Of a stretch of DNA of 64,000 nucleotides, positions 17,705-25,692 are shown one piece after another (the stretch's first letter is position 1; every line of letters starts with the position of its first letter). The notes under the pieces are model-generated. The model did not search any database, was not told the origin of the DNA, and saw only the letters and a list, made by a program, of their open reading frames with translations. Origin of the DNA: Paraburkholderia sp. Tr-20389 (GTDB taxonomy: Bacteria; Pseudomonadota; Gammaproteobacteria; Burkholderiales; Burkholderiaceae); assembly GCF_017104565.1 (NCBI RefSeq), contig NZ_JAAGPD010000024.1:62001-126000 (forward strand), written 5' to 3'. A program made the position numbers and the translations under genes.

Positions 17705-20005
17705 ATGAGTCGTCAAGTGACTGCAGACATCGCGACTGACAAGCCAGCCGGCCGCACTCACCACGGCGCGGATCTGGCCGCCGAAGTGCTCGCGTCCGAG
17801 CAGAGCGTGTTGCGCCTGCTCACGCGCAGCACACCGTTGCCCGAATTGCTCGCAGAGGTGTGCCGCCGCGCCGAGACGCTGCTTGGCGAAGGCGCGCGAT
17901 GCTCGATACTCGTGCTCGACACGGATGGCATCACCGTGCGCGTCGGCGCGGCGCCGTCGATGCCGCAGCAGTACAGCGCGGCCATCGACGGTATGCACAT
18001 CGGTCCATGCGCCGGCTCTTGCGGCACGGCGATGCACGACCGGCGGCTGGTGATCGTCGAGGACATCGAACGCGATCCGTTGTGGGCCGACTATCGGCAT
18101 CTCGCGCTGCCGCTCGGGCTACGCGCCTGCTGGTCGGTGCCGTTCGAAGACGACGCGGGCCAGGTGCTCGGCGCGTTCGGCGTCTACTACGACCGGCGCC
18201 GCCGCCCCAACGACGACGAACAGGCGCTGCTGCGCGAAATCGGCCAAGGCGTCGGGCTGGCCGTCCATCAGGATCTGATGCGCAAGCGTCTCGCGGAAAG
18301 CGAGGAACATCACCGGCTCGTCGTCGATCATCTGAATGAAGGCATTGTCGTGCAGTCGCGCGAAGGCATCGTGCTGGCCTGCAATCCGAGCGCGCGGCGC
18401 ATGCTGCGCGCCACGGGCGATGTGATCGGCCAGGACATCTACAAGGTGATTCGCGCCGCGTACTGGGACGACGGCTCGCGCGTCGAGACGAGCGAGCAGC
18501 CGACGCGGCGCGTGCTGCGCACGGGCCGGCCCGTGGTCGGCATGACGCTGCGCCTCGAACTGGTGGGCGGCGGTTCGATCTGGATCACCGAGAACGTCGT
18601 GCCCATCTTCAAGCCGGGCGAAACGGAACCAGGCGCCGTGCTCGTGTCGTTCAACGACATCAGCGCGGTGCAGGCTGCGCGCGCGCAACTGCAGCATCTC
18701 GCGACGCGCGATTCGCTGACGGGTCTTTATAACCGTGCGTATCTTGCCGACCGGATGAGCGAGCGTCTTGCGCCCCGCGAGCGCACGGAACCACAGGCCG
18801 CTGCGCCCAGGCTGGCCGTGCTGTTCGTCGATCTGGACGGCTTCAAGAAGGTCAACGACATCGCCGGCCATGAAGCGGGCGATGCGCTGTTGTGCAGCGT
18901 CGCCGCGCGGCTTGCGGGCTGCGTACGCAGCGAGGACACGCTCGCGCGCGTCGGCGGCGACGAGTTCGTGATCGCGACGGGCGACTACGGCGACGTGTCG
19001 TTCCTGACTACGCTCGCGCAACGGGTGCTCGACACGATCGCGCTGCCGTTCGCGGTCGGCGGCAACGAGTATTACCTCGGCGCGTCGATCGGCATCAGCC
19101 TCTTTCCCGACGACGGACGCGACGCGCAGACGTTGATGCGCAATGCCGATTCCGCGATGTACGACGCGAAGCAGCGCGGCCGCAACAACTTCCAGTTCTT
19201 CACGGCCGAGCTGAGCCAGCGTCTGCAGCGGCGCTTCGCGATCGAGCAATCGTTGCGTCGCGCGCTCGCGGCCAATGAACTGAGCCTCGCCTATCAGCCC
19301 ATCGTCGAGGGCGCGACGGGACACATCGTCGGCGCCGAAGCGCTGCTGCGCTGGCACAACGACGAGCTGGGCCAGGTGTCGCCCGTCGAATTCATCCCCG
19401 TCGCCGAAGACACGGGGCTCATCATCGATATCGGCCGCTGGGTGCTGGAGAACGCGTGCCGCCAGGCCGTGGAGTGGCGCAGGACGATCACGCCGCATCT
19501 GATGATCGCGGTGAATCTCTCGCCGCGGCAGATCAACGGCGAGCTGATCGGGCATGTCGCGGCGAGTCTCGAGCGGGCGGGACTGGAGCCGTCGGCGCTC
19601 GAACTGGAGATCACGGAAGGCGTGCTGATGAGCGACAGCGACTCCGTCATGCCGCTTCTGACGACGCTCGCGCGCATGGGCGTGCGCATTTCCGTCGACG
19701 ATTTCGGCACCGGCTATTCGTCGCTGTCGTATCTGAAGCGCTTTCCGCTGCATAGCCTGAAGGTCGACCGGTCGTTCGTCGCCGGCTTGCCCGAGCATCG
19801 CGATGCCGTGGCGATCACGCATGCCGTCGTCGCGATGGCGCACTCGCTCGGCATGAACGTGACGGCCGAAGGCGTCGAGACGAACGAGCAGTCGGCGTTT
19901 TTGCGCTCGATCGGATGCGAGCGGCAGCAGGGCTATCTGTTCGGACGGCCCGTCGTGCCGGGCGATTTCGCTCGCGAAGCGCAGCGGCTGCAGGCGGGCA
20001 TCTGA
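17705..20005 (+). CDS. GAF-PAS-GGDEF-EAL cyclic di-GMP turnover protein
   Basis: 766 aa from ATG 17705, with AAGGGAG upstream. Domains: GAF (about 30-195), PAS (about 205-325), GGDEF (about 335-495), EAL (about 505-755). The cyclase motif is intact (RVGGDEF) and preceded five residues earlier by RSED, an allosteric I-site. The phosphodiesterase residues are also intact: EALLRW, ELEITEG, DDFGTGYSSL, AEGVET and QGYLFGRP. Both synthesis and breakdown of c-di-GMP are therefore possible; the net activity cannot be read from sequence. The absence of membrane segments suggests a cytoplasmic sensor. Confidence 0.94.
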   Translation: MSRQVTADIATDKPAGRTHHGADLAAEVLASEQSVLRLLTRSTPLPELLAEVCRRAETLLGEGARCSILVLDTDGITVRVGAAPSMPQQYSAAIDGMHIGPCAGSCGTAMHDRRLVIVEDIERDPLWADYRHLALPLGLRACWSVPFEDDAGQVLGAFGVYYDRRRRPNDDEQALLREIGQGVGLAVHQDLMRKRLAESEEHHRLVVDHLNEGIVVQSREGIVLACNPSARRMLRATGDVIGQDIYKVIRAAYWDDGSRVETSEQPTRRVLRTGRPVVGMTLRLELVGGGSIWITENVVPIFKPGETEPGAVLVSFNDISAVQAARAQLQHLATRDSLTGLYNRAYLADRMSERLAPRERTEPQAAAPRLAVLFVDLDGFKKVNDIAGHEAGDALLCSVAARLAGCVRSEDTLARVGGDEFVIATGDYGDVSFLTTLAQRVLDTIALPFAVGGNEYYLGASIGISLFPDDGRDAQTLMRNADSAMYDAKQRGRNNFQFFTAELSQRLQRRFAIEQSLRRALAANELSLAYQPIVEGATGHIVGAEALLRWHNDELGQVSPVEFIPVAEDTGLIIDIGRWVLENACRQAVEWRRTITPHLMIAVNLSPRQINGELIGHVAASLERAGLEPSALELEITEGVLMSDSDSVMPLLTTLARMGVRISVDDFGTGYSSLSYLKRFPLHSLKVDRSFVAGLPEHRDAVAITHAVVAMAHSLGMNVTAEGVETNEQSAFLRSIGCERQQGYLFGRPVVPGDFAREAQRLQAGI

Positions 20006-20076
20006 TTCGCGGCGCTTCCTTTATCTTCACGCGACGCAGGTACACTGGCGCTCGTTTTTTCCTTGCGAGCGATCGA

Positions 20077-21027
20077 GTGGACGGACAGTTGAAGCGGGTC
20101 TTCGCAGGCGTGTTCGCGGCGTTCGTGTTGTCGCTGGCAGGCGCGCATGCCGCGGATCGAACCGCCGTCGTCGAGTCGCGCGCGTTCGACCCGTCGCCGT
20201 GGATGTCGTACTACGGCGACGCGGCCGGTCTCGGCAATCTCGCGCGCGTCGCGTCGACGTTCCGCGTGATCGACGTCGACCTCGATCCCGACGCAGACAA
20301 CTTCACACCCGCCGAAATCGCCACGCTCAAGAACGGCGGCCGCAACATCGTGCTGAGCTACCTGAACCTCGGATCGTGCGAGACCTGGCGTTCGTACTGG
20401 CGCGACGTGCCGGAAGGCTTCGTGTCCTGCGGGGCGAATACGGCGGCGTATGCGGGCGCGTATCGCGGCTACCGGCAGGAAGTGTGGATGAACTTGTCGA
20501 ACGCCGCTTACCAGCGGCTCATCGTCGATTACGTCGCGCCGCGTCTCGTTGCGCAAGGCGCCGACGGCTTCTATCTCGACAACCTCGAAATCGTCGAGCA
20601 TGGCACGGCGACGCGCAATGGTCCGTGCGATGCCGCGTGCGCGCAAGGCGGCCTCGATCTGGTGCGTGAGTTGCGCGAGAAGTATCCGGGGCTCGTGTTC
20701 GTGATGCAGAACGCCACGGGCCGCACGACGCGCGAAGGCTCGACGGGCGGCGTTGCGTTTGCGTCGCTGCTGGACGGCGTTGCGCACGAGGAGGTGTACG
20801 CGCCGGAGTACGACGCATCGGTCGAAGCGGAACTGGCTGCGTGGAAAGTGCTGGCGTTGAGGCCGAATGGCCACGCGTTCTGGATCGCGACGCTCGATTA
20901 CGTCGGCGGCTGCGATGCCGCGGCAAGTGCGCGGCGAGTGTTCGCGCGCAGCCGCGCGAAGGGTTTCGTGCCGTATGCGTCGGATAGCAGCGCGCGGCAG
21001 GGCGTCGTGTGCTACTGGGGGAAATGA
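20077..21027 (+). CDS. secreted GH114-like glycoside hydrolase (endo-alpha-1,4-polygalactosaminidase family)
   Basis: 316 aa from GTG 20077 (a TTG at 20089 is also possible). A signal peptide ends near AHAADR. The body matches the TIM-barrel GH114/TM1410-like family: it starts with WMSYYG, then VIDVDLDPD, LSYLNLGSCETWRSYW, GFYLDNLEIV and FVMQNATG. Acidic residues in DGFYLDNLE and the late PEYD are the likely catalytic region. GH114 enzymes cleave galactosamine-containing exopolysaccharide, so a role in biofilm matrix turnover next to a c-di-GMP protein is plausible but inferred. Confidence 0.8.
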   Translation: MDGQLKRVFAGVFAAFVLSLAGAHAADRTAVVESRAFDPSPWMSYYGDAAGLGNLARVASTFRVIDVDLDPDADNFTPAEIATLKNGGRNIVLSYLNLGSCETWRSYWRDVPEGFVSCGANTAAYAGAYRGYRQEVWMNLSNAAYQRLIVDYVAPRLVAQGADGFYLDNLEIVEHGTATRNGPCDAACAQGGLDLVRELREKYPGLVFVMQNATGRTTREGSTGGVAFASLLDGVAHEEVYAPEYDASVEAELAAWKVLALRPNGHAFWIATLDYVGGCDAAASARRVFARSRAKGFVPYASDSSARQGVVCYWGK

Positions 21028-21036
21028 GCGCCTTGG

Positions 21037-21675
21037 TCAGGCGCGCGAAGTCAGCAGCTTCAAACCCGCCAGCCCGAACACCACGGCGAGACCGCCATCG
21101 AGCCAGCGGCGGATCGACAGATACACGCGGCGTGCGAGCGGCGTCGAGAAGAGGGCGGCGTAGCTGCCGAACACCAGCATGCCGATTGCGAGACAGCCGG
21201 CGACGATCGTCAGCATATGCGGCGCACCGCCGTTCGTCGGCGAAGCCAGCGCGACGACGGAAATCCACACGAGAATCGCCTTCGGGTTCGTGAGATGCAG
21301 CAGCAGGCCGCGCGTATAGAGACGACGCAGCGACGGATGGCCGTCCGCAGTCTGCGTCTGCGCGACACGCGGTTGCAACGCCGAGCGGCCTGACTTGAAC
21401 GCGAGCCACAGCAGATAGCATCCGCCGAAAATCTTCAGCCCGGCCATCAGCCCCGAAAACGCCAGCAGCGCCGCCGACAGACCGAGTGTCGCGAGCATCG
21501 CCCAGAAGCACGAGCCGCACACGACGCCCGCGGCGAACGAGAACGCGGCCTTGCGGCCGTCCGTGGTCGCGATCGACATGATGGCGAGATTGCTCGGGCC
21601 CGGGCTCGCCGTACCGACGAAATAGGCGGAGTAGGCGAACAGGACGTTGGCGGAGAGGATCGGCAGGCTGGTCAT
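21037..21675 (-). CDS. LysE/RhtB family amino-acid exporter
   Basis: 212 aa with six hydrophobic segments. The family signature near the N-terminus is present (TASPGPSNLAIMS), followed by GLLLHLTNPKAILVWIS in the centre. Members export amino acids or related metabolites; the substrate cannot be predicted. It converges with the preceding GH114-like gene with only nine bases between them. Confidence 0.92.
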   Translation of the reverse strand: MTSLPILSANVLFAYSAYFVGTASPGPSNLAIMSIATTDGRKAAFSFAAGVVCGSCFWAMLATLGLSAALLAFSGLMAGLKIFGGCYLLWLAFKSGRSALQPRVAQTQTADGHPSLRRLYTRGLLLHLTNPKAILVWISVVALASPTNGGAPHMLTIVAGCLAIGMLVFGSYAALFSTPLARRVYLSIRRWLDGGLAVVFGLAGLKLLTSRA

Positions 21676-21801
21676 GGGATGGGCGCGCGTTCAGTGAGTT
21701 TTCGAAAATTGTCGCTGCGGGATGCATCGGGCGGAATAGACAGTTGGCCATTCGCGAGTCAGGCCAGCCGCACGCGCGAAGCCGGACAGTTCATGACGGA
21801 T

Positions 21802-22560
21802 TCAGCGCCGTGCCGCTCGCGCCAGGTTCGGCCAGCAGCGCGCGGCGATGCGCTCGTGATACGCCATCAGCGCGGGTTGCGTCGAGACGAAATCGTGCAC
21901 CGGGCTCTCAAATGGATGCACGGCCGTCGTGTGGACCCACGCGAAACCCGTTGCGTCGATCGTCGACGGTTCGTCTCCTAGCAGAAAGGGCTGGTCGCCG
22001 AGCAGATCGGCGATGGCCTGCCATCCGTCGATGCCCATCCGCGCGACTTCGTCGTAGCTATGCCTTCCGGTGCCTTGCTCCCACGTCTGACGCAGCACCT
22101 TGCGGCGGATCGTGGGCAGCAGCAGCGGCGCGAACGCGCCGACCAGCGGCCGTGCGAACGCCGGCGCGGTGAGCCGCGCATAGTCGACCAGAAGCGGTTT
22201 GTAGAGGGCCATGTTGCCGTCGACGGCCCAGCGAAAATACACGATCACGAAATACAGGTGCGTTTCCAGCAGCGCCTTGATCGCCGCCGACTGCGCGCGT
22301 TGCTTCGGATCGAGCAGCGCGTCGTTCAGTGCGTGCGGATAGCGGCTTTGCAGATAACCGATGATCGCGGACGAATCGCACACGGTCACGCCGTCGATGT
22401 CCGCCACGGGCAGTTTCTTGTTCGGCATCGCATTGAGATTGCCGATGCGTCCTTCGTACGGAATGTTCGACAGTCGAAGCCATGTTTCCAGCTTGACGAC
22501 GAACGGACTGAGATCGGGCGGCATCGCGCCCGAGCCGTCTCCGAACTTGTACACGATCAT
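21802..22560 (-). CDS. glutathione S-transferase-like protein (FAX/metaxin-like architecture)
   Basis: 252 aa. ATG 22560 is chosen over a start 25 codons upstream because GAGGGGA lies at the right distance. The N-terminus is a thioredoxin-like domain (IVYKFGDGSG, LPVADIDGVTVCDSSAIIGYL) and the C-terminus is all-helical (DQPFLLGDEPSTIDATGFAWV). The pattern resembles failed-axon-connection-type GSTs. It is a paralogue of the gene at 42189-42887. Activity is unknown. Confidence 0.83.
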   Translation of the reverse strand: MIVYKFGDGSGAMPPDLSPFVVKLETWLRLSNIPYEGRIGNLNAMPNKKLPVADIDGVTVCDSSAIIGYLQSRYPHALNDALLDPKQRAQSAAIKALLETHLYFVIVYFRWAVDGNMALYKPLLVDYARLTAPAFARPLVGAFAPLLLPTIRRKVLRQTWEQGTGRHSYDEVARMGIDGWQAIADLLGDQPFLLGDEPSTIDATGFAWVHTTAVHPFESPVHDFVSTQPALMAYHERIAARCWPNLARAARR

Positions 22561-22879
22561 GGCGTCCCCTCGTGCGCAGTGATTCCGATGGCGATGCGTC
22601 GTGGTCTTGCCGTGCCCGTCGTGCAGGTGCGGCAACGGGAATGCTACAGGCAGGCGCGTGCGCGCGGTGAATCCGGAGTATCAGCGGGCCTGGAAGCGGG
22701 CTCAAACGCGGACTTAACTTTCGTGCCAGCACGGCCCGCGGATTGTTGTGCCCACGCAAACATAGATTCCCTGCGCATGCGATTGATGCTTGACGAGAGA
22801 TTCATAGAATAGTCATCAAGGGGCGCCGGATGACGTGGCGCCAGGCGATTCAGGAATCGGACGGATTGTGGAGGTTGAG
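22561..22879. other. divergent intergenic region, no gene seen
   Basis: 319 bases without a convincing gene. The only notable element is a short inverted repeat, GGCGCC at about 22822-22827 and again at 22837-22842, flanking GGATGACGT. Promoters for both flanking genes must lie here, but no strong consensus was found. Confidence 0.35.
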
Positions 22880-23050
22880 ATGGACATCCTCGATGTGGCG
22901 CGGCAAGCAGGCATGACGGTCGTGCTCGAAGCCCGGATCGGGCGGCAGGAATATCACAGCGTGCATGGATCGCTGGCGGCGTTGCAAAGCTTCGCCGAGC
23001 GGGTGCGGGCGTCGACGATGGAAGAGGCGCACGCTGTCGAGCAGGAGTGA
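22880..23050 (+). CDS. hypothetical small protein, 56 aa
   Basis: Short, slightly acidic protein (MDILDVARQAGMTVVLEARI...). GAGGTTGAG lies immediately before the chosen ATG; a GTG at 22868 would add four residues. It has no membrane segment, and no family was recognised. The VARQAGMTVVLEARIGRQEY segment reads like a small alpha/beta fold. It converges with the tiny gene at 23120-23200. Confidence 0.55.
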   Translation: MDILDVARQAGMTVVLEARIGRQEYHSVHGSLAALQSFAERVRASTMEEAHAVEQE

Positions 23051-23051
23051 A

Positions 23052-23085
23052 AAAAGGAAGAGCCGTCGGCTCGCGACGGCTCTTC
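23052..23085 (-). terminator. rho-independent terminator (minus strand)
   Basis: A perfect 12-bp stem (23057-23068 with 23074-23085) with a five-base loop. Read on the minus strand, the stem is followed by CTTTTTT, so it best serves the small gene transcribed leftward from 23200. Confidence 0.8.
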
Positions 23086-23119
23086 GGTGCCACGTGGTCT
23101 CACGCGCTCGATCTGACGA

Positions 23120-23200
23120 TCAGCCACTAAACAGTTCGACGAGACAGACGATCGTCGTGAACAGTCCAATGCAGCCGCCCAATGCGACTGCACCTTGCAT
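23120..23200 (-). CDS. 26-residue hydrophobic membrane peptide
   Basis: Reads MQGAVALGGCIGLFTTIVC..., a single hydrophobic segment ending in VELFSG, with two cysteines. A consensus AGGAGG lies four bases before the ATG on the minus strand, and a matching minus-strand terminator follows 35 bases after the stop. The combination of ribosome binding site, hydrophobic reading frame and terminator supports a real small inner-membrane protein, although no family is known to me. Confidence 0.6.
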   Translation of the reverse strand: MQGAVALGGCIGLFTTIVCLVELFSG

Positions 23201-23381
23201 GAAACCTCCTAAATTCCCCATATAGCGCTCCGTGATGTTCTGGATGGTGGCGCTAGTCTAAATCGAAAGAAATAAGAAAGGTAAAAGAAAGTATCGGCGA
23301 AGTTCTCGCCGAATCACGTTCGTCGGCATGGTGGGCATCCGTCACGCCTTCTGACAGCTGCCATCCAGTCGTCAACGATTG

Positions 23382-23418
23382 AACGCCGGGCGTCGCGAGA
23401 TTGCGACGGCCCGGCGTT
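23382..23418. terminator. terminator-like hairpin
   Basis: AACGCCGGG (23382-23390) pairs with CCCGGCGTT (23410-23418), with an inner GTCGC/GCGAC helix, followed by TCTTC. The T tract is weak. The surrounding 23201-23569 region has no gene other than the regulatory site listed separately. A second short inverted repeat (CGGCGA/TCGCCG) lies near 23295-23311. Confidence 0.5.
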
Positions 23419-23521
23419 TCTTCGTCCGCTGTCCGGCCATGCGCGTTAGACTGCTGCGCGCCGGCTGAGGCGAAGCGCCCGGCATCCGCGCAACGCCGTG
23501 TCGGAGCAATTGCACAAAAGG

Positions 23522-23537
23522 CTGTATGGATATACAG
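23522..23537 (+). promoter_or_regulatory. LexA (SOS) box overlapping a promoter
   Basis: CTGTATGGATATACAG is a perfect CTGT-N8-ACAG palindrome, the LexA operator pattern known in beta- and gamma-proteobacteria. A -35-like TTGCAC at 23510-23515 and a -10-like TACAGT at 23533-23538 are 17 bases apart, so a bound repressor would cover the -10. The first start codon is 32 bases downstream of the box. Confidence 0.75.
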
Positions 23538-23569
23538 TATCGATGTGCGATTGAACAGGAACGTGCGTC

Positions 23570-23788
23570 ATGGATATGCGTGTGCATCAACCCGCGGGTC
23601 ATCCCATGCCGGAGATTGCGGCGTTTGTCGCAACCCTGAAGTCCGCGTTTGGTGAGCGGGAAATCGACGAGGCCATCCGCCGGGGCAAGGCGGGCGAGCC
23701 AACCTTCTATGCATGCGAAAACGGCAGGTCGGTGGGCACCGCGGGTTTGTCCGTGGCGGCAAGCGCGGCACAGGAGAGTGAGCAATGA
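23570..23788 (+). CDS. putative SOS-inducible small protein, 72 aa
   Basis: Small soluble protein (MDMRVHQPAGHPMPEIAAFV...) with an amphipathic N-terminal half and a short C-terminus. AGGAACG precedes the ATG. It is the first gene behind the LexA box, and its stop overlaps the next start by four bases. No family recognised. Position and regulation would suit a damage-response factor such as a division inhibitor or polymerase accessory protein, but nothing in the sequence proves this. Confidence 0.65.
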   Translation: MDMRVHQPAGHPMPEIAAFVATLKSAFGEREIDEAIRRGKAGEPTFYACENGRSVGTAGLSVAASAAQESEQ

Positions 23789-24090
23789 ATGCAGGTCGTC
23801 TGTGGGTTGGACTCGTCGCGCTGGTGTTGACTTCCGCAGCGCACGCGGAAAAGTACGTCGAGATCTGGAATCCGCCGGAGGCACGCGGCCACTCGGCGGG
23901 TTCCACTGCGCAAAAGCCGGTTCGTCAGCATGCTCAAAAACCCGCTGCGCCGCGGCTCGCCAGAAAGGTGACCGAACCGGGCGATACGCCGGCTGTGCAG
24001 GGCGCGTCGTCGGTGGTGTCGACCAAGCGGCCCGGCAACCGGAGCATTCCGCGCAAAATCGGTCCTGATGGCAACGTGTTTCGCGTGTGA
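23785..24090 (+). CDS. secreted basic protein of unknown function, 101 aa
   Basis: Signal peptide MNAGRLWVGLVALVLTSAAHA with a clear AHA cleavage site, then a short conserved start (EKYVEIWNPPEARG) and a low-complexity, lysine/arginine/proline-rich tail ending in IPRKIGPDGNVFRV. Co-translated with the upstream gene through an ATGA overlap and therefore probably under the same LexA box, which is surprising for an exported protein. Confidence 0.65.
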   Translation: MNAGRLWVGLVALVLTSAAHAEKYVEIWNPPEARGHSAGSTAQKPVRQHAQKPAAPRLARKVTEPGDTPAVQGASSVVSTKRPGNRSIPRKIGPDGNVFRV

Positions 24091-24250
24091 GGGGAGCGAT
24101 GAAGCGGCGGCCGTCGCTTCAATCCGGGTCGCGCGGGCAACTTGCTAAACTGCTTATCCCTGCCCGTATGGGCGTGCGCGGGCGCATCGCCGCACGTGTC
24201 CGCCGTGCTCGCCGCAGCGCAATCCTCCATCGCCAACCGCATCAAGCATC

Positions 24251-25405
24251 ATGAGTGTCACCGTTCGCCGTATCGCGCATCTCGACATGGACGCGTTCTA
24301 TGCATCCGTCGAGTTGCTGCGTTATCCGGAGTTGCGTGGCAAGCCGGTGGTGATCGGCGGAGGGCGTAATGCGGCGCCCGAAACGCTGGCTGACGGCACA
24401 CGCCGTTTCGCGCGACTGAAAGACTACGCGGGGCGCGGCGTCGTCACGACGTCGACGTACGAGGCGCGCGCCTTCGGCGTCTTCTCGGCGATGGGCATGA
24501 TGAAGGCCGCGCAGCTTGCGCCGGACGCCATCCTCCTGCCCACCGACTTCGATTCCTACCGCCATTACTCGCGCCTCTTCAAGGCCGAAGTGGCGAAGTT
24601 TACGACGCGCATCGAAGATCGCGGCATCGACGAAATCTATATCGATCTGACCGACGTATCCGGCGATGCCGCCGACATCGGCTCGCGTATCAAAGAGGCG
24701 GTCCGTTCGGCGACGGGCCTGACCTGTTCGATCTGCGTCGCGCCGAACAAGCTGCTCGCGAAGATCGGCTCAGAACTGGACAAGCCCGACGGCCTGACCA
24801 TCCTGACGCCCGAGGACATCCCTTCGCGCATCTGGCCGTTGGCCGCACGCAAGATCAACGGCATCGGGCCGAAGGCCAGCGAGCGGCTGGCCACGCTGGG
24901 CATCAATACGGTCGGCGATCTGGCGCACGCCGCGCCGGATCTGTTGCAGTCGAACTTCGGCCTCAAGTATGCGACGTGGCTCACGCACGTCGCGCAGGGT
25001 GCGGACGAGCGTCCTGTGGTCGTCGAATCGGAACCGAAGTCGATGAGCCGCGAGACGACCTTCGAACGCGATCTGCATCCGCGCCATGACCGGCCCGCGC
25101 TGTCGGAGTCGTTCACGCGGCTGTGTGTGCGCGTCGCGGAAGACTTGCAGCGCAAGGGCTACGTCGGACATACCATCGGCATCAAGCTGCGCTTCGACGA
25201 TTTCTCCACCGTGACACGCGATCTTACGCTGCCCGCCGCGACGTCGGATGCGGGCGCCATCCGGCGTGCGGCCACCGAATGTCTGAAGCGCGTCGCGCTG
25301 ACGCGCAAGCTGCGGCTGCTCGGTGTGCGCGTGAGTGGCTTGTCTCTAGCAAGCGAACAGGCGCCGCCGCTGCCGATCCAGGCCGAACTGCCGTTCACGG
25401 CTTGA
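24251..25405 (+). CDS. dinB: DNA polymerase IV (Y family)
   Basis: 384 aa translesion polymerase. Catalytic acidic residues are visible in HLDMDAFYASVE (N-terminus) and GIDEIYIDL (about residue 125). NGIGPKASERLATLGI is the helix-hairpin-helix of the thumb, and the little-finger domain follows. The C-terminal QAELPF fits a beta-clamp binding peptide. No LexA box was found in the 160 bases directly upstream; the one at 23522 precedes two other genes on the same strand and could only reach dinB by read-through. Confidence 0.95.
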   Translation: MSVTVRRIAHLDMDAFYASVELLRYPELRGKPVVIGGGRNAAPETLADGTRRFARLKDYAGRGVVTTSTYEARAFGVFSAMGMMKAAQLAPDAILLPTDFDSYRHYSRLFKAEVAKFTTRIEDRGIDEIYIDLTDVSGDAADIGSRIKEAVRSATGLTCSICVAPNKLLAKIGSELDKPDGLTILTPEDIPSRIWPLAARKINGIGPKASERLATLGINTVGDLAHAAPDLLQSNFGLKYATWLTHVAQGADERPVVVESEPKSMSRETTFERDLHPRHDRPALSESFTRLCVRVAEDLQRKGYVGHTIGIKLRFDDFSTVTRDLTLPAATSDAGAIRRAATECLKRVALTRKLRLLGVRVSGLSLASEQAPPLPIQAELPFTA

Positions 25406-25561
25406 GTGCGGTGCGGCGGACAAACGTCGCGCGCGCCCGCGACCTCAAATGCGCCGGAACCGCGTGCCGTTCAACCGGCCCACCGACACACACCATCGAG
25501 CGACACGCGCGGCGATCGCACGTTTTCGTCTGCAGAGAGCAAGCGGCGCCGATCGCTTCAT

Positions 25562-25579
25562 CCGTCACCGCATTGTCAC
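25562..25579 (+). promoter_or_regulatory. PHO box upstream of pstS
   Basis: CCGTCAC at 25562-25568 and TTGTCAC at 25573-25579 are two 7-mers spaced 11 bases start to start, matching the PhoB direct-repeat pattern CTGTCAT-N4-CTGTCAT. TAATTT about ten bases downstream could be the -10. The pstS start codon is 113 bases further on. Confidence 0.65.
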
Positions 25580-25692
25580 GAAGCGCGACTAATTTCGAAA
25601 CGCACCCCATACAAAGCTTTCAGCAGCGATCTTGCATGGGACCAGAGCCACGCTCCAACGAAGCCGCTCTTCCCGACAAAAGGAGGTGAACC

